Notes under the pieces: generated by a model
The model's input: the letters and a program-made list of their open reading frames with translations, nothing else
What the model was told of the DNA's origin: nothing
Database searches by the model: none
Source: an uncultured Bacteroidota bacterium
GTDB taxonomy: Bacteria; Bacteroidota; Bacteroidia; Chitinophagales; Chitinophagaceae
Length of the DNA stretch: 64,000 bases
Reading direction: 5' to 3'
Assembly (NCBI GenBank): GCA_903906365.1
Contig: CAIVKC010000002.1
Coordinates: 1-64,000, forward strand
Translations under genes and position numbers: made by a program
Shown: piece by piece, positions 1 to 8,331 of the stretch
Numbering within the stretch: position 1 is the first letter of the stretch
Layout: each line of letters starts with the position of its first letter

Positions 1-43
1 GCCGTATTTTTTCCGATTCCTGCTTCCAAACAACACCCAAAAA

Positions 44-1114
44 ATGTCTATGTCAGCGCTATTTACGCCTTTAACCATAAGGGAAGTAACTTTCAGGAAC
101 CGCCTGGGTATTTCCCCCATGTGCCAGTATAGTTCCACCGATGGATTTGCCAGCGACTGGCACCTGGTTCACCTGGGGAGCAGGGCAGTAGGCGGCTCGG
201 GACTCATCATCCAGGAAGCCACCGCCGTTTCCCCGGAAGGCCGCATATCGTCCTCAGATGCAGGTATTTATTATGATGAACATATCCAGAAATGGAAAGC
301 AATAACCCAGTTCATACGCCAACAGGGTGCAGTTGCCGGCATCCAGCTGGCACACGCGGGCAGGAAAGCCAGTGTGCAGGAACCCTGGAACGGGGGCAAA
401 CAAATCAGATCCGTCTCCGGAGGATGGGACACAGTGGCCCCCTCATCCATTCCATTTTTGAATGAGGATGCCCCCCCGCGGGAACTGGACCCCTCGGGGA
501 TCCGGAAAGTCATCGAAGATTTCAAAGCCGCTGCCCACAGGGCCTTGCAGGCCGGTTACCAGGTTATAGAGCTGCATGCCGCACACGGCTATCTTATCCA
601 CGAATTTCTCTCCCCTTTGTCAAACCACCGAACCGACGAGTATGGGGGAAGTTTTGATAACCGGGTCCGCCTGTTGGTGGAAATCACCAAAGCCGTCCGG
701 GGCATCTGGCCGGAAAGCCTTCCCCTTTTTGTGCGGATTTCGGCTACGGACTGGACCGAAGGCGGCTGGAATGAAGAGGAGTCTGTAAAACTTGCCCAAA
801 TTCTCCAAAAGTTGGGTGTTGATCTGATCGATTGTTCTACAGGAGGGCTGGTAGCCCATGCCAGGATCCCGGCCGGCCCTGGTTATCAGGTTCCTTTTTC
901 AAGTCGCATCAAAAAACAAACCGGAATGCTGACCGGAGCAGTTGGTCTGATCACCAGCCCCCAGCAGGCCGAAGAAATACTTCATAATCAGCAGGCGGAT
1001 CTCATCTTCATCGCCAGGGCTTCCCTGAGAGACCCCTATTTCGCGCTGCACGCGGCTGAAGCATTGGGGGATGGGCAGCCCTGGCCCAACCAGTACCTTC
1101 GGGCCAGGCATTGA
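44..1114 (+). CDS. namA: NADPH-dependent flavin enoate reductase, old yellow enzyme family, YqjM/NamA class
   Basis: Cytosolic FMN enzyme expected to reduce activated C=C bonds (enones and similar electrophiles) with NADPH. The complete TIM barrel is present. The N-terminal SPMCQYSS segment carries the redox-tuning cysteine (Cys27) typical of the YqjM class. The HAAHGYL motif places the substrate-binding histidines at 178 and 181, followed by the SPLSNHRTDEYGG signature and a C-terminal FIARASLRDP phosphate-binding segment. The 356 residues compare with about 340 in YqjM. ATGs at 44 and 50 are both possible starts. Upstream context is cut by the window edge. The gene converges with the nuclease-like gene at 1203. 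The family is certain; the physiological substrate cannot be read from sequence. Confidence 0.93.
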   Translation: MSMSALFTPLTIREVTFRNRLGISPMCQYSSTDGFASDWHLVHLGSRAVGGSGLIIQEATAVSPEGRISSSDAGIYYDEHIQKWKAITQFIRQQGAVAGIQLAHAGRKASVQEPWNGGKQIRSVSGGWDTVAPSSIPFLNEDAPPRELDPSGIRKVIEDFKAAAHRALQAGYQVIELHAAHGYLIHEFLSPLSNHRTDEYGGSFDNRVRLLVEITKAVRGIWPESLPLFVRISATDWTEGGWNEEESVKLAQILQKLGVDLIDCSTGGLVAHARIPAGPGYQVPFSSRIKKQTGMLTGAVGLITSPQQAEEILHNQQADLIFIARASLRDPYFALHAAEALGDGQPWPNQYLRARH

Positions 1115-1202
1115 GTCCATTTTTTGGTCTGGTTCCAGTTTATACCAACGGGAAACCAGCCGGTCTTAGGTCATTGGGAGGTTTAGTGATTCGCTGGTAA
1201 TA

Positions 1203-2603
1203 CTAACCAAGACCAATTTCATAATGAAGTGCAGGTATTTCAACATCTACAAAGCCCTTCTTAATCAACTTTTCCCGGAAGGCCTGCTGCACTTCATATT
1301 CACCGTGCACAATGAAAACTTTTTTCACGGCAGCGGTGTTTTGACAGGAAAGAAACTGGCTTAGATCCTGGTAATCTCCGTGGGCACTCATGCTCCGAAT
1401 GCTGCCGACTTCTGCATTTACCTCATGGAGCACATCAAAAATGGTGACCTCCCTGGCTCCTGCCATTAAACGCCCTCCCAGGGAATGGGGTTCACAGTAT
1501 CCCACCAGCAAAATTGTATTGCGGCTGTTTTCAATATTATTGCTGATATGGTGTTTTACCCTTCCGGCATCAGCCATTCCACTGGCAGAAATAATCACGC
1601 AGGGCTGGTTTCGGTAATTAAGGCCCTTGGATTCTTCTACGGAGCGAATGTATTTGAGCCCCTTGAAGGCAAAAGGGTCCTGATCTGTTTGCAGTATTTT
1701 TTGTATCCTGTCATTAAAGAGGGCCGGAAAATGTTTCACGATCTCTGTAACCGCAATGCTCAGCGGGCTGTCCACAAAATAATCGAGGTCAGGAAGCCGG
1801 TTTTCCAATTCAAGCTGGTTGAGAGCAAACAGGATTTCCTGGGTTCGACCTACACTGAAGGCGGGTATAATCAGCTTTCCTTTTTTGGTAATACAGGTCT
1901 TTTCTACCCATTCCAGCAAAAGGTCCGGTGTGGAAACGTCCGGGTCATGCAGGCTGTTTCCGTAAGTTGACTCAATGAGGATATAGTCTGCCTGGGGAAA
2001 CTTTTCTGGGGAATTGAGAATCACATCCCGGTAACGCCCAACATCCCCGCTGAAAGTAAGACGGGTCTCCTTTCCGTTTTCCAGGATCTTCAGATGTACG
2101 GCCGCACTGCCGATGATATGGCCTGCATCCGTATACATAAACTGGACCTGTTCATCTATTTTGAACCACTTTTCATATTCAACCGTTTCAAATTTGTCAA
2201 GGGCTGCCTTGGCATCCTGCTGATCATATAGGGGTTGGTTGGCACTGGAGGGCATGCCATGCCGCTTGGCGATAAAGCGGATTTCTTCTTCCTGTATGGC
2301 AGCGGAATCTTCCAGTAAAACGGAGGTAAGTTCCCGGGTGGCCGGTGTACAAAAGATCCTCCCGGAAAACCCGTCCTTGACCAGTTTCGGAATCAGTCCG
2401 CTGTGGTCTATATGGGCATGGGAAAGTATCAGGTGGTCCACCTCAGCGGGGTCAAACCCCCATGTCCTGTTCAGTACATCGGTTTCCGGGCCCATTCCCT
2501 GAAACATTCCGCAATCCAGCAGGTATTTCTTTCCGCTGGTCAGGGTGAGTAAGTGTTTAGAGCCGGTAACAACCCGGGCCGCGCCGTGAAAAGCAATTTT
2601 CAT
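1203..2603 (-). CDS. MBL-fold beta-CASP RNA-processing-type hydrolase
   Basis: Metallo-beta-lactamase-fold protein with an inserted beta-CASP domain and a C-terminal RMMBL segment, the architecture of CPSF73/Ysh1-like ribonucleases. The zinc motif HAHIDH lies at residues 62-67. A beta-CASP segment with PAFSVGRTQE lies near the middle. ISASGMADAGR, SAHGDY and a late VHGE motif complete the metal and substrate site. It is a 466-residue cytosolic protein with no signal peptide. Family members cleave RNA endo- or exonucleolytically, but many bacterial relatives of this short type have no proven substrate, so RNase activity is inference. The gene stands alone, convergent with the reductase gene and divergent from the adhesin gene. 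It ends in TAG, which shows that amber is a normal stop here. Confidence 0.88.
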   Translation of the reverse strand: MKIAFHGAARVVTGSKHLLTLTSGKKYLLDCGMFQGMGPETDVLNRTWGFDPAEVDHLILSHAHIDHSGLIPKLVKDGFSGRIFCTPATRELTSVLLEDSAAIQEEEIRFIAKRHGMPSSANQPLYDQQDAKAALDKFETVEYEKWFKIDEQVQFMYTDAGHIIGSAAVHLKILENGKETRLTFSGDVGRYRDVILNSPEKFPQADYILIESTYGNSLHDPDVSTPDLLLEWVEKTCITKKGKLIIPAFSVGRTQEILFALNQLELENRLPDLDYFVDSPLSIAVTEIVKHFPALFNDRIQKILQTDQDPFAFKGLKYIRSVEESKGLNYRNQPCVIISASGMADAGRVKHHISNNIENSRNTILLVGYCEPHSLGGRLMAGAREVTIFDVLHEVNAEVGSIRSMSAHGDYQDLSQFLSCQNTAAVKKVFIVHGEYEVQQAFREKLIKKGFVDVEIPALHYEIGLG

Positions 2604-2697
2604 ACTGCTGGTTTAAAGATTACGAAGGCCTATGAAGATAATCAAGATAGTTGGATTCCCTCGTTAAAAAAAGGATTTATGACTGGCCTGATTTCCT

Positions 2698-2728
2698 TTT
2701 GAATTGAAGGGATTAATAAATACTTTTA
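2698..2728 (+). promoter_or_regulatory. Bacteroidota-type promoter for the T9SS adhesin gene
   Basis: TTTG at 2698-2701 is followed after 19 bases by TACTTTTA at 2721-2728. This matches the Bacteroidota primary-sigma pattern TTTG-N19-21-TAnnTTTG except for the last base. Expected transcription start is about 2735, some 25 bases before the ATG at 2761, which also favours that start over the upstream TTG at 2704. Confidence 0.6.
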
Positions 2729-2760
2729 TATGCCAAAATTGCCTTCATTACCGGTCATCC

Positions 2761-5559
2761 ATGAATATACTTTCAGTTATTTCCTACCCCTTATTGATAA
2801 GGGGCCTGTTGGCATTGATGCTGGCCACTTTTTCCACTCCAAACAAGGCAGCTGGCAGGAAATACGGCAAATCATTAAAAGCTCCCATCCCCGAAGGGGG
2901 AATTGTTATAGGTTCAGGGGCCCCCGGCAACGGGATCCCGGTAGGCAGCCCCGGGGGGAGCCTCCAAATCAGCCTGTCAACCAAGGGAACCACCTGCGGA
3001 CTCAACAATGGAACGATCCTGGTAGCCGCCGTCGGTGGCAGACCACCCTACACTTATTTCCTGGGTAATAATGTACCCACCAATTCTCCCTATTTTAACG
3101 GACTGGCCTCGGGAACTTATTCTGTGGGTGTTACCGATTCTCTGGGGAATTCGATAACAGCCAATATCCAGGTGGCTAATACGTACTCCTCCCCTTCGGT
3201 CTCCATCCTGAGCTACAAATACCCCACCGGCTGCAATACGGCCGACGGAAGTTTCACCCTGGGGGGAACCGGGGGAATGCTTCCTTATGTATTCAGCATG
3301 GACAATATTCATTTTCAGGCCGACCCTACCTTTTCCAATCTGACGGGTGGCCAGTATTACCTGACGGTCCGGGACGGCAACGGCTGCCAGGCCTCAGTCC
3401 CGCCCACGGGATTTCACCTGCTTCCTGCCCTGGGCAACTGTATTGCCTTCCGGTTTTCCGGGTCCGATTTTTCGTGCTCAACAGGACCGGGAGTCATTGA
3501 CATATCTTCTGTCTCCCCGGGGGATCCCTGTACCTATTCTCTGGACGGAATACATTACCAGCCCACCGGGCATTTCCCCAATCTTTCTGCGGGCCTGTAC
3601 ACGGTATATCTTAAGGACGCATCCGGCTCCATTGCCCTATTCAGTGACGTCATTCTTTCAGTCTGCCCGGTTTCTTTTGACTTTGTGGTTAAGGACCGGC
3701 AGTGCAACCTGCAAGACGGATCCATCCTGGTAAATCCAACAGGAGGGCTTGCTCCCTTTACCTATACCCTGGATGGAGTGCATTTTCAATCAAGTCCTGC
3801 CTTTAGCGGCCTGACGACAGGCAACTATACAATCACCGTGATGGATGCCAATGGGAATGCTGACTCGCGCATTATAACGGTTGGAAGCAGATGTCCTGCC
3901 GTGACGGTCAAATCCTCCAACGCAACCTGCGGAGTATCTGATGGAATATTAACCGCATCAGGTTCTGGAGGAAATGCGCCGTTCCAATATTCCCTGGATG
4001 GAATCCATTTTCAGACCGATACGGTATTTACCGGCCTGGCTCCCGGAAAATATATCCTGGTCATCCGGGATGCGGGCGGTTTTACCAATCAGGTGCAGGC
4101 AATCGTTGGCGACAATTGTATCAGTTTGCATATAGTGGTCAGGGATGCCACCTGTGGATTAAAGAACGGAAAAATCATACCGGAAACCGCCGGAGGGTTT
4201 CCCCCCTATAGTTATAGTCTGGACGGAACAAATTTTGAAGTAACCGATAGCCTGACCGGTCTATCTGCAGGCACCTACCAGTTGACCGTGAGGGATGCCA
4301 AAGGACAGATCACCGTCTCCACGCTCACCATCGGAAAGGAAGACGCTCCTGCCATGGAGGTGGCCGTGAGCCCGGCGAGCTGCATGAACCATGACGGGCT
4401 GGTCAGCATCACCGCCTCAGCCGGAACGGCACCCTATCGCTATTCGGTCAACGGGACCCTGTATTTGAACAGCAATCAGTTTGGTAATCTGGATACCGGA
4501 GCCTACCAGGTCACCATCAGGGACTTCAACGGCTGTATCGCAACCAGGTCAGTCACAGTGCCCCTGTTGGACAATCTATATCTGCTTACAGGCGGCAATA
4601 GCCAGATATGTGAGGGGTCTCCAACCCACTTACAGGTAAATTCCAACGGGAGTTCCTTTAGCTGGTATCCCGCTGGCGGACTGGACGATCCCTCCCGCCA
4701 AAGCCCGGTGGCTAGCCCGACGGAGACCACCCTCTATCATGTGTGGGCCACACTTGGAATCTGTAATGCCCAGGATTCTGTCCTGGTTAACATCCTGCCC
4801 TTACCCAGGGCCAGCGCAGGCAATGGTGCCTCCATCTGTTTTGGCAAATCGGTACAGTTATCCGGAAGCGGCGGGCTTTCCTACCATTGGTCCCCTCCGG
4901 ACTACCTGGATGATACAGCCTCCTCCAACCCCACCGTGCGACAGCCCTCCCATACGACGACCTATTTTCTATGGGTGACCGACCAAAATGGATGCACTTC
5001 AGCCAAAGCCGATTCGGTGATGGTGGTGGTTTCGCCGCCGGCCAAACTGTTTGCAGGAAACGACACTTCGGTGGTGACCAACCAAACCATTCAGCTTCGG
5101 GCAGAAGATATTGACAATACCGGATTCATACAATTCAACTGGTCGCCATCCAGGGGGTTGAATAATCCCAATATTGCAAACCCGTTGGCTACCATCAGCA
5201 GCGACATCACCTATATGGTCGTTGCCAGCTCAGCGGATCTATGCGTAGGTGCGGACAGTATTCATATACGTGCCTTTTCTGAGGCTGACCTATTTGTGCC
5301 AAACGCATTTTCTCCCAACAGTGATGGCAGAAATGATGTCCTGAGGCCCGTGGCGGTAGGCATCCGGGAGTTTAAGTTTTTCGCTGTGTATACCCGCTGG
5401 GGACAGCAGGTGTATTACTCCGCCAATCCTTCAGCGGGCTGGGACGGAAAATTCCAGGGAAGGACCCTCAATGCGGGAACCTTCGTGTGGATGTGTTCTG
5501 GCGTTGATTTTAATGGAAACAGCCTGGTTAGGAAAGGTACCGTGGTTTTGGTCAGGTAG
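2761..5559 (+). CDS. T9SS-secreted surface protein with seven SprB-like repeats and type B sorting domain
   Basis: Large secreted protein (932 aa from the ATG at 2761). An N-terminal hydrophobic signal peptide of about 30 residues is followed by seven SprB-like repeats of roughly 70-75 residues, spanning about residues 55-600. Each has a Cys-x-x-x-(D/N)G entry, a PY.YSLDG..F core and an ending such as GTYT.TVRDANG. Three PKD/Ig-like units with SW.P..GLDD and TTxYxVW segments follow. The last 90 residues (FVPNAFSPNSDGRND ... YTRWGQQVY ... GWDGKFQG ... AGTFVW) are the gliding-motility-associated type B C-terminal domain recognised by the type IX secretion machinery. Attachment to the surface or release is expected after cleavage. 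SprB-type repeats suggest adhesion or motility, but no binding partner can be assigned. A TTG start 19 codons upstream would put extra polar residues before the signal peptide and is less likely. Confidence 0.87.
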   Translation: MNILSVISYPLLIRGLLALMLATFSTPNKAAGRKYGKSLKAPIPEGGIVIGSGAPGNGIPVGSPGGSLQISLSTKGTTCGLNNGTILVAAVGGRPPYTYFLGNNVPTNSPYFNGLASGTYSVGVTDSLGNSITANIQVANTYSSPSVSILSYKYPTGCNTADGSFTLGGTGGMLPYVFSMDNIHFQADPTFSNLTGGQYYLTVRDGNGCQASVPPTGFHLLPALGNCIAFRFSGSDFSCSTGPGVIDISSVSPGDPCTYSLDGIHYQPTGHFPNLSAGLYTVYLKDASGSIALFSDVILSVCPVSFDFVVKDRQCNLQDGSILVNPTGGLAPFTYTLDGVHFQSSPAFSGLTTGNYTITVMDANGNADSRIITVGSRCPAVTVKSSNATCGVSDGILTASGSGGNAPFQYSLDGIHFQTDTVFTGLAPGKYILVIRDAGGFTNQVQAIVGDNCISLHIVVRDATCGLKNGKIIPETAGGFPPYSYSLDGTNFEVTDSLTGLSAGTYQLTVRDAKGQITVSTLTIGKEDAPAMEVAVSPASCMNHDGLVSITASAGTAPYRYSVNGTLYLNSNQFGNLDTGAYQVTIRDFNGCIATRSVTVPLLDNLYLLTGGNSQICEGSPTHLQVNSNGSSFSWYPAGGLDDPSRQSPVASPTETTLYHVWATLGICNAQDSVLVNILPLPRASAGNGASICFGKSVQLSGSGGLSYHWSPPDYLDDTASSNPTVRQPSHTTTYFLWVTDQNGCTSAKADSVMVVVSPPAKLFAGNDTSVVTNQTIQLRAEDIDNTGFIQFNWSPSRGLNNPNIANPLATISSDITYMVVASSADLCVGADSIHIRAFSEADLFVPNAFSPNSDGRNDVLRPVAVGIREFKFFAVYTRWGQQVYYSANPSAGWDGKFQGRTLNAGTFVWMCSGVDFNGNSLVRKGTVVLVR

Positions 5560-5589
5560 CCTGGATGGGGTAGACGGTTACCGAACTTT

Positions 5590-6078
5590 TCAGTGTTTTC
5601 TGGTTTTGAACGACCAGGTGACCAAAAAGGTGGCAATTGTTTGGCCTTGCGCATCGAGACCCTCTGACCTGGCAATTACCTCCTGGGATTCTCCGGTCAG
5701 TATGGCTTTTTCCACCGCGTTGAAAATAGCGGCCCCATCCCGGCAGGTAAAAAAAGTGGGGCGGACAGCCTTTTTGAAAAAGGATGCCTCCAGGTGCCGA
5801 ACCAGCATGGAGACGCCCGGCTTCCTGTTATGGATATGCATAAGTCCCAGAACGCCGGTGCTCATTTCCGCAGCCATGGAAAGACAGGCGAAATAAGTGG
5901 AGCCGAAAGGGTTTTTGGAAAACCAGGTAAATGGCACCGATACTACGCAATGCGCTTCATCCAGGGCACGGACACGCAATCCGGAAAAAAAAGCACTCGG
6001 AAGTTTGGTAAACAGGAATATCCTGAATTTCAGGGGGTGCCTGGTAAATTGAATAAATTTCGATGTTTCAGCATTCAT
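5590..6078 (-). CDS. DUF4442 hotdog-fold thioesterase-like protein
   Basis: 162-residue protein of the DUF4442/YiiD C-terminal type, related to hotdog-fold acyl-CoA thioesterases. Recognisable segments are the N-terminal RHPLKFRIFLFTKLPSAFF stretch, VPFTWFSKNPFGSTYFACLSMAAEMSTG in the centre (helix of the hotdog fold), and the terminal QTIATFLVTWSFK strand. Family members are presumed to act on acyl thioesters. No catalytic assay is implied, and the natural substrate is unknown. The gene begins 5 bases downstream of the thioredoxin-like stop, so the two are probably co-transcribed, and it ends 31 bases from the convergent adhesin gene. Confidence 0.75.
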   Translation of the reverse strand: MNAETSKFIQFTRHPLKFRIFLFTKLPSAFFSGLRVRALDEAHCVVSVPFTWFSKNPFGSTYFACLSMAAEMSTGVLGLMHIHNRKPGVSMLVRHLEASFFKKAVRPTFFTCRDGAAIFNAVEKAILTGESQEVIARSEGLDAQGQTIATFLVTWSFKTRKH

Positions 6079-6083
6079 GACCT

Positions 6084-6572
6084 TTATTTATACTGAGCCG
6101 CATCCAGGGCCTGTGGAGACCATTGAAGCAGGAATTCATAAACTTTCTGAGCATGATAGCTCTTTCCCAGTTCCAGGTATTCGGAATTTTGGGTGTGTAT
6201 GCGGTTGCCGGCGGCGTCCAGGACTATAAAAACCGGGAAACCAAATCGCTGGGGATATCCATATTGGGCAAATAGGTCAGCGTTCGTATTCTCTTTGCTA
6301 TAATTGAGATGGTATACCACATAATTCCTGTCAATGAGTGAGTCTATGCTTTTGTTAAGGTGCGTAAAGCGGTCAAAACTGATACACCAGCTGCACCAGT
6401 TGCCCCCCGCCTGCAACAGAACATGTTTGTGCTGCGCCCTGGCTTTCTTCAAAGCAGCCTCAATGTCCTGCCTGGCAGGCGCCTGCGGATGATAAAGCAG
6501 CGAATCACCGGACTGTCCCAATGACCGTAAAAATGCAAAAAGCATCAAAGCGATCCACCACATTTTTTTCAT
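6084..6572 (-). CDS. Exported thioredoxin-like protein with CxxC motif
   Basis: Periplasmic thioredoxin-fold protein of 162 residues. The chosen start (ATG at 6572) gives MKKMWW and a hydrophobic signal peptide. An upstream start at 6626 would add 18 residues before it and would abut the neighbouring stop. The redox motif is GNWCSWC, resembling the thioredoxin_7/DUF255 group in which a small nearby domain is reduced or in which the protein acts as a thiol oxidoreductase. A cis-proline segment GFPVFIVLD follows, as in thioredoxins. It lies between the papain-like protease and the DUF4442 gene on the same strand, so a shared transcript is likely. A role in disulfide handling of exported proteins is inference. 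Confidence 0.8.
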   Translation of the reverse strand: MKKMWWIALMLFAFLRSLGQSGDSLLYHPQAPARQDIEAALKKARAQHKHVLLQAGGNWCSWCISFDRFTHLNKSIDSLIDRNYVVYHLNYSKENTNADLFAQYGYPQRFGFPVFIVLDAAGNRIHTQNSEYLELGKSYHAQKVYEFLLQWSPQALDAAQYK

Positions 6573-6626
6573 GGTAAGCGGTTTATTTATGAGGGTATGG
6601 GTACAAAAGGGGGAAAGGTAGCTCAT

Positions 6627-8231
6627 TTACTGTTTATCTATGGCCACCAGGCAGGCTACCACACCGCTTTTTGTGCCATCCACCCTGAAATGAATGTTTC
6701 CTTTGGGCGATGCTTCGAAGCGTACCCCCTGCATCAGTTTATCACCCAGGGCGGCGTGCAGCCTCTCTGCGTAATCCTGCTGGGGGTTTCGGCTAATCTG
6801 GGCGTTGATGGCATTCCAGTCCAGCGAATCCCGGCTGACCACAACCGCCATATAGTCCCGGTTTCCAAGGCTGTCCGGGGTCATATGCTTGTCTTTGGGG
6901 AAAAGGCGGTATCCTGCGATACCGCAAAAGGGAGAATACCTGGACCTGGCAGGGTCCTCCGGGGCAGGATAAGGAAAAAGGGTATAGCTTCTTCCGTCGG
7001 TCTCCTTGCCAAAAACATATATATAACATTCACCGGAATTGCGGATTTCCATCTTGAATTTTGTGCCCATTTTTACAGGCGATGCTGTCTGGAACAGGTC
7101 TCCCGAATTGTTCCGAAGGGGAATATATCCTCCAGCCAGGGTCTTACCCCCAGTTAGACTGACCGATACCAGGCCTATTTCGCAGTCAAATGGCGCACTG
7201 GCAGCTGCCCCTACCCTGGCCATCCCTTCCAGTCCGTAGGCCTCCTTCACAAAGTCCCTGAAATCCGGGTAACGCACCCAGGCAAAACCATTATTTCCCC
7301 ATTGGGAACCCCAGCTGTTCATAATCAGGAAAGCCCCGCCGTATTTGGCATCATCGTATCCGACCACGCACTGTGCATGCCCCCCGAACCCCTGCATGGA
7401 CCTGTCATCGTCTGTGGGATTCCATACATCCTGGCCCATCATAGGCTGCATGTAGGAGCCTCCTACCATCATCCCGATGACCACCGGTGCACCCTGGGCA
7501 AGATTTTCTTTGATGGCACGCAGATCTATGACATCGTTGCGGTCCCCTCTGGAGAGGCGGTTGAATCCCTGCATGCGGTACCGGGCAGCATTTTGCAGCA
7601 ATGGCTGGCTGGGCTGCCTGGAACAGTCCTGGTCATTGTAGGGAAACTGATCGTAGGGAACGGACCCCTTATTGGTCATAAATTCCATAGCCTTTTCGAC
7701 ATAGGATCCGTCACAACCCTGCAGACCTATCTGGTTATACAGGAAAGAAGGGCTGAACCGAAGGCTGTTGGGATCCTGGCCGGTCCTTGCAGCTTCCACA
7801 ATCGTTCTGGCCCCATAGGCGCTGCTCCATGCCACGCAACTGCCCTGATGCCCCTGGTCGCCGACAGCCGGGGCGAACTTTTGCAGGTTGGCGGACTCAG
7901 GCAGCGGATTCTTGGCATTATCCTCCGAGAGTGGCTCATAAATTTTTGCTTTTTCAAATTGCCGTGGGTCAAGAAATCCGCCCGTAGCGAGCTGGGAGAC
8001 CTGCTGCAGGGCGGATGAATTGCATCCGCCTCCACGGCCAAGGAAAAAATAACCGCCGGCCAGGATGGCCAGCAGCAGGATAATTTTAGGGCCCCGGAAC
8101 AACATCAACAGCAAGGGCAGCAGCTGAAAAAGCCCGCCTCCGCCCCCACCTCCGCCTGGAAGGCCTCCTCCCCCCTGGTCACCGCTGTTCTGTTCGGAAT
8201 CCTGGGGATCATCCTCCATTCGAATCGGCAT
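6627..8231 (-). CDS. Membrane-anchored C1-family (papain-like) cysteine peptidase with DUF4384 domain
   Basis: 534 residues. An acidic N-terminus is followed by a run of glycines (residues 20-33), hydrophobic segments at about 35-65 (one or two membrane passes), and a papain-like catalytic domain from about 120 to 340. The catalytic residues are all present: oxyanion Gln126, Cys132 in HQGSCVAWS, His285 in GFGGHAQC and Asn305 in IMNSWGSQWG. A DUF4384-like domain follows (about 370-475; YIYVFGKETDGRSYTLFPYP). Such proteins are common in Bacteroidota, but their substrates are unknown. No propeptide of the cathepsin type is visible. The DUF4384 domain may sense or bind a partner, which is inference. 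It is first in a likely protease, thioredoxin-like, DUF4442 transcript. Confidence 0.88.
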   Translation of the reverse strand: MPIRMEDDPQDSEQNSGDQGGGGLPGGGGGGGGLFQLLPLLLMLFRGPKIILLLAILAGGYFFLGRGGGCNSSALQQVSQLATGGFLDPRQFEKAKIYEPLSEDNAKNPLPESANLQKFAPAVGDQGHQGSCVAWSSAYGARTIVEAARTGQDPNSLRFSPSFLYNQIGLQGCDGSYVEKAMEFMTNKGSVPYDQFPYNDQDCSRQPSQPLLQNAARYRMQGFNRLSRGDRNDVIDLRAIKENLAQGAPVVIGMMVGGSYMQPMMGQDVWNPTDDDRSMQGFGGHAQCVVGYDDAKYGGAFLIMNSWGSQWGNNGFAWVRYPDFRDFVKEAYGLEGMARVGAAASAPFDCEIGLVSVSLTGGKTLAGGYIPLRNNSGDLFQTASPVKMGTKFKMEIRNSGECYIYVFGKETDGRSYTLFPYPAPEDPARSRYSPFCGIAGYRLFPKDKHMTPDSLGNRDYMAVVVSRDSLDWNAINAQISRNPQQDYAERLHAALGDKLMQGVRFEASPKGNIHFRVDGTKSGVVACLVAIDKQ

Positions 8232-8331
8232 AAAAATAAAGTTTGGTTATCCTAAAAATAGGCAGTTTTTCCCAATAAATTCAGGGGTATACAAGGCTCG
8301 CCCGGTACGGAGATGGCGGGCTCCAAAGGGG

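Noticed and set aside
1485-1970. 161-codon plus-strand ORF opposite the beta-CASP gene
   Set aside because: Antisense to a well-conserved coding region; no recognisable protein.
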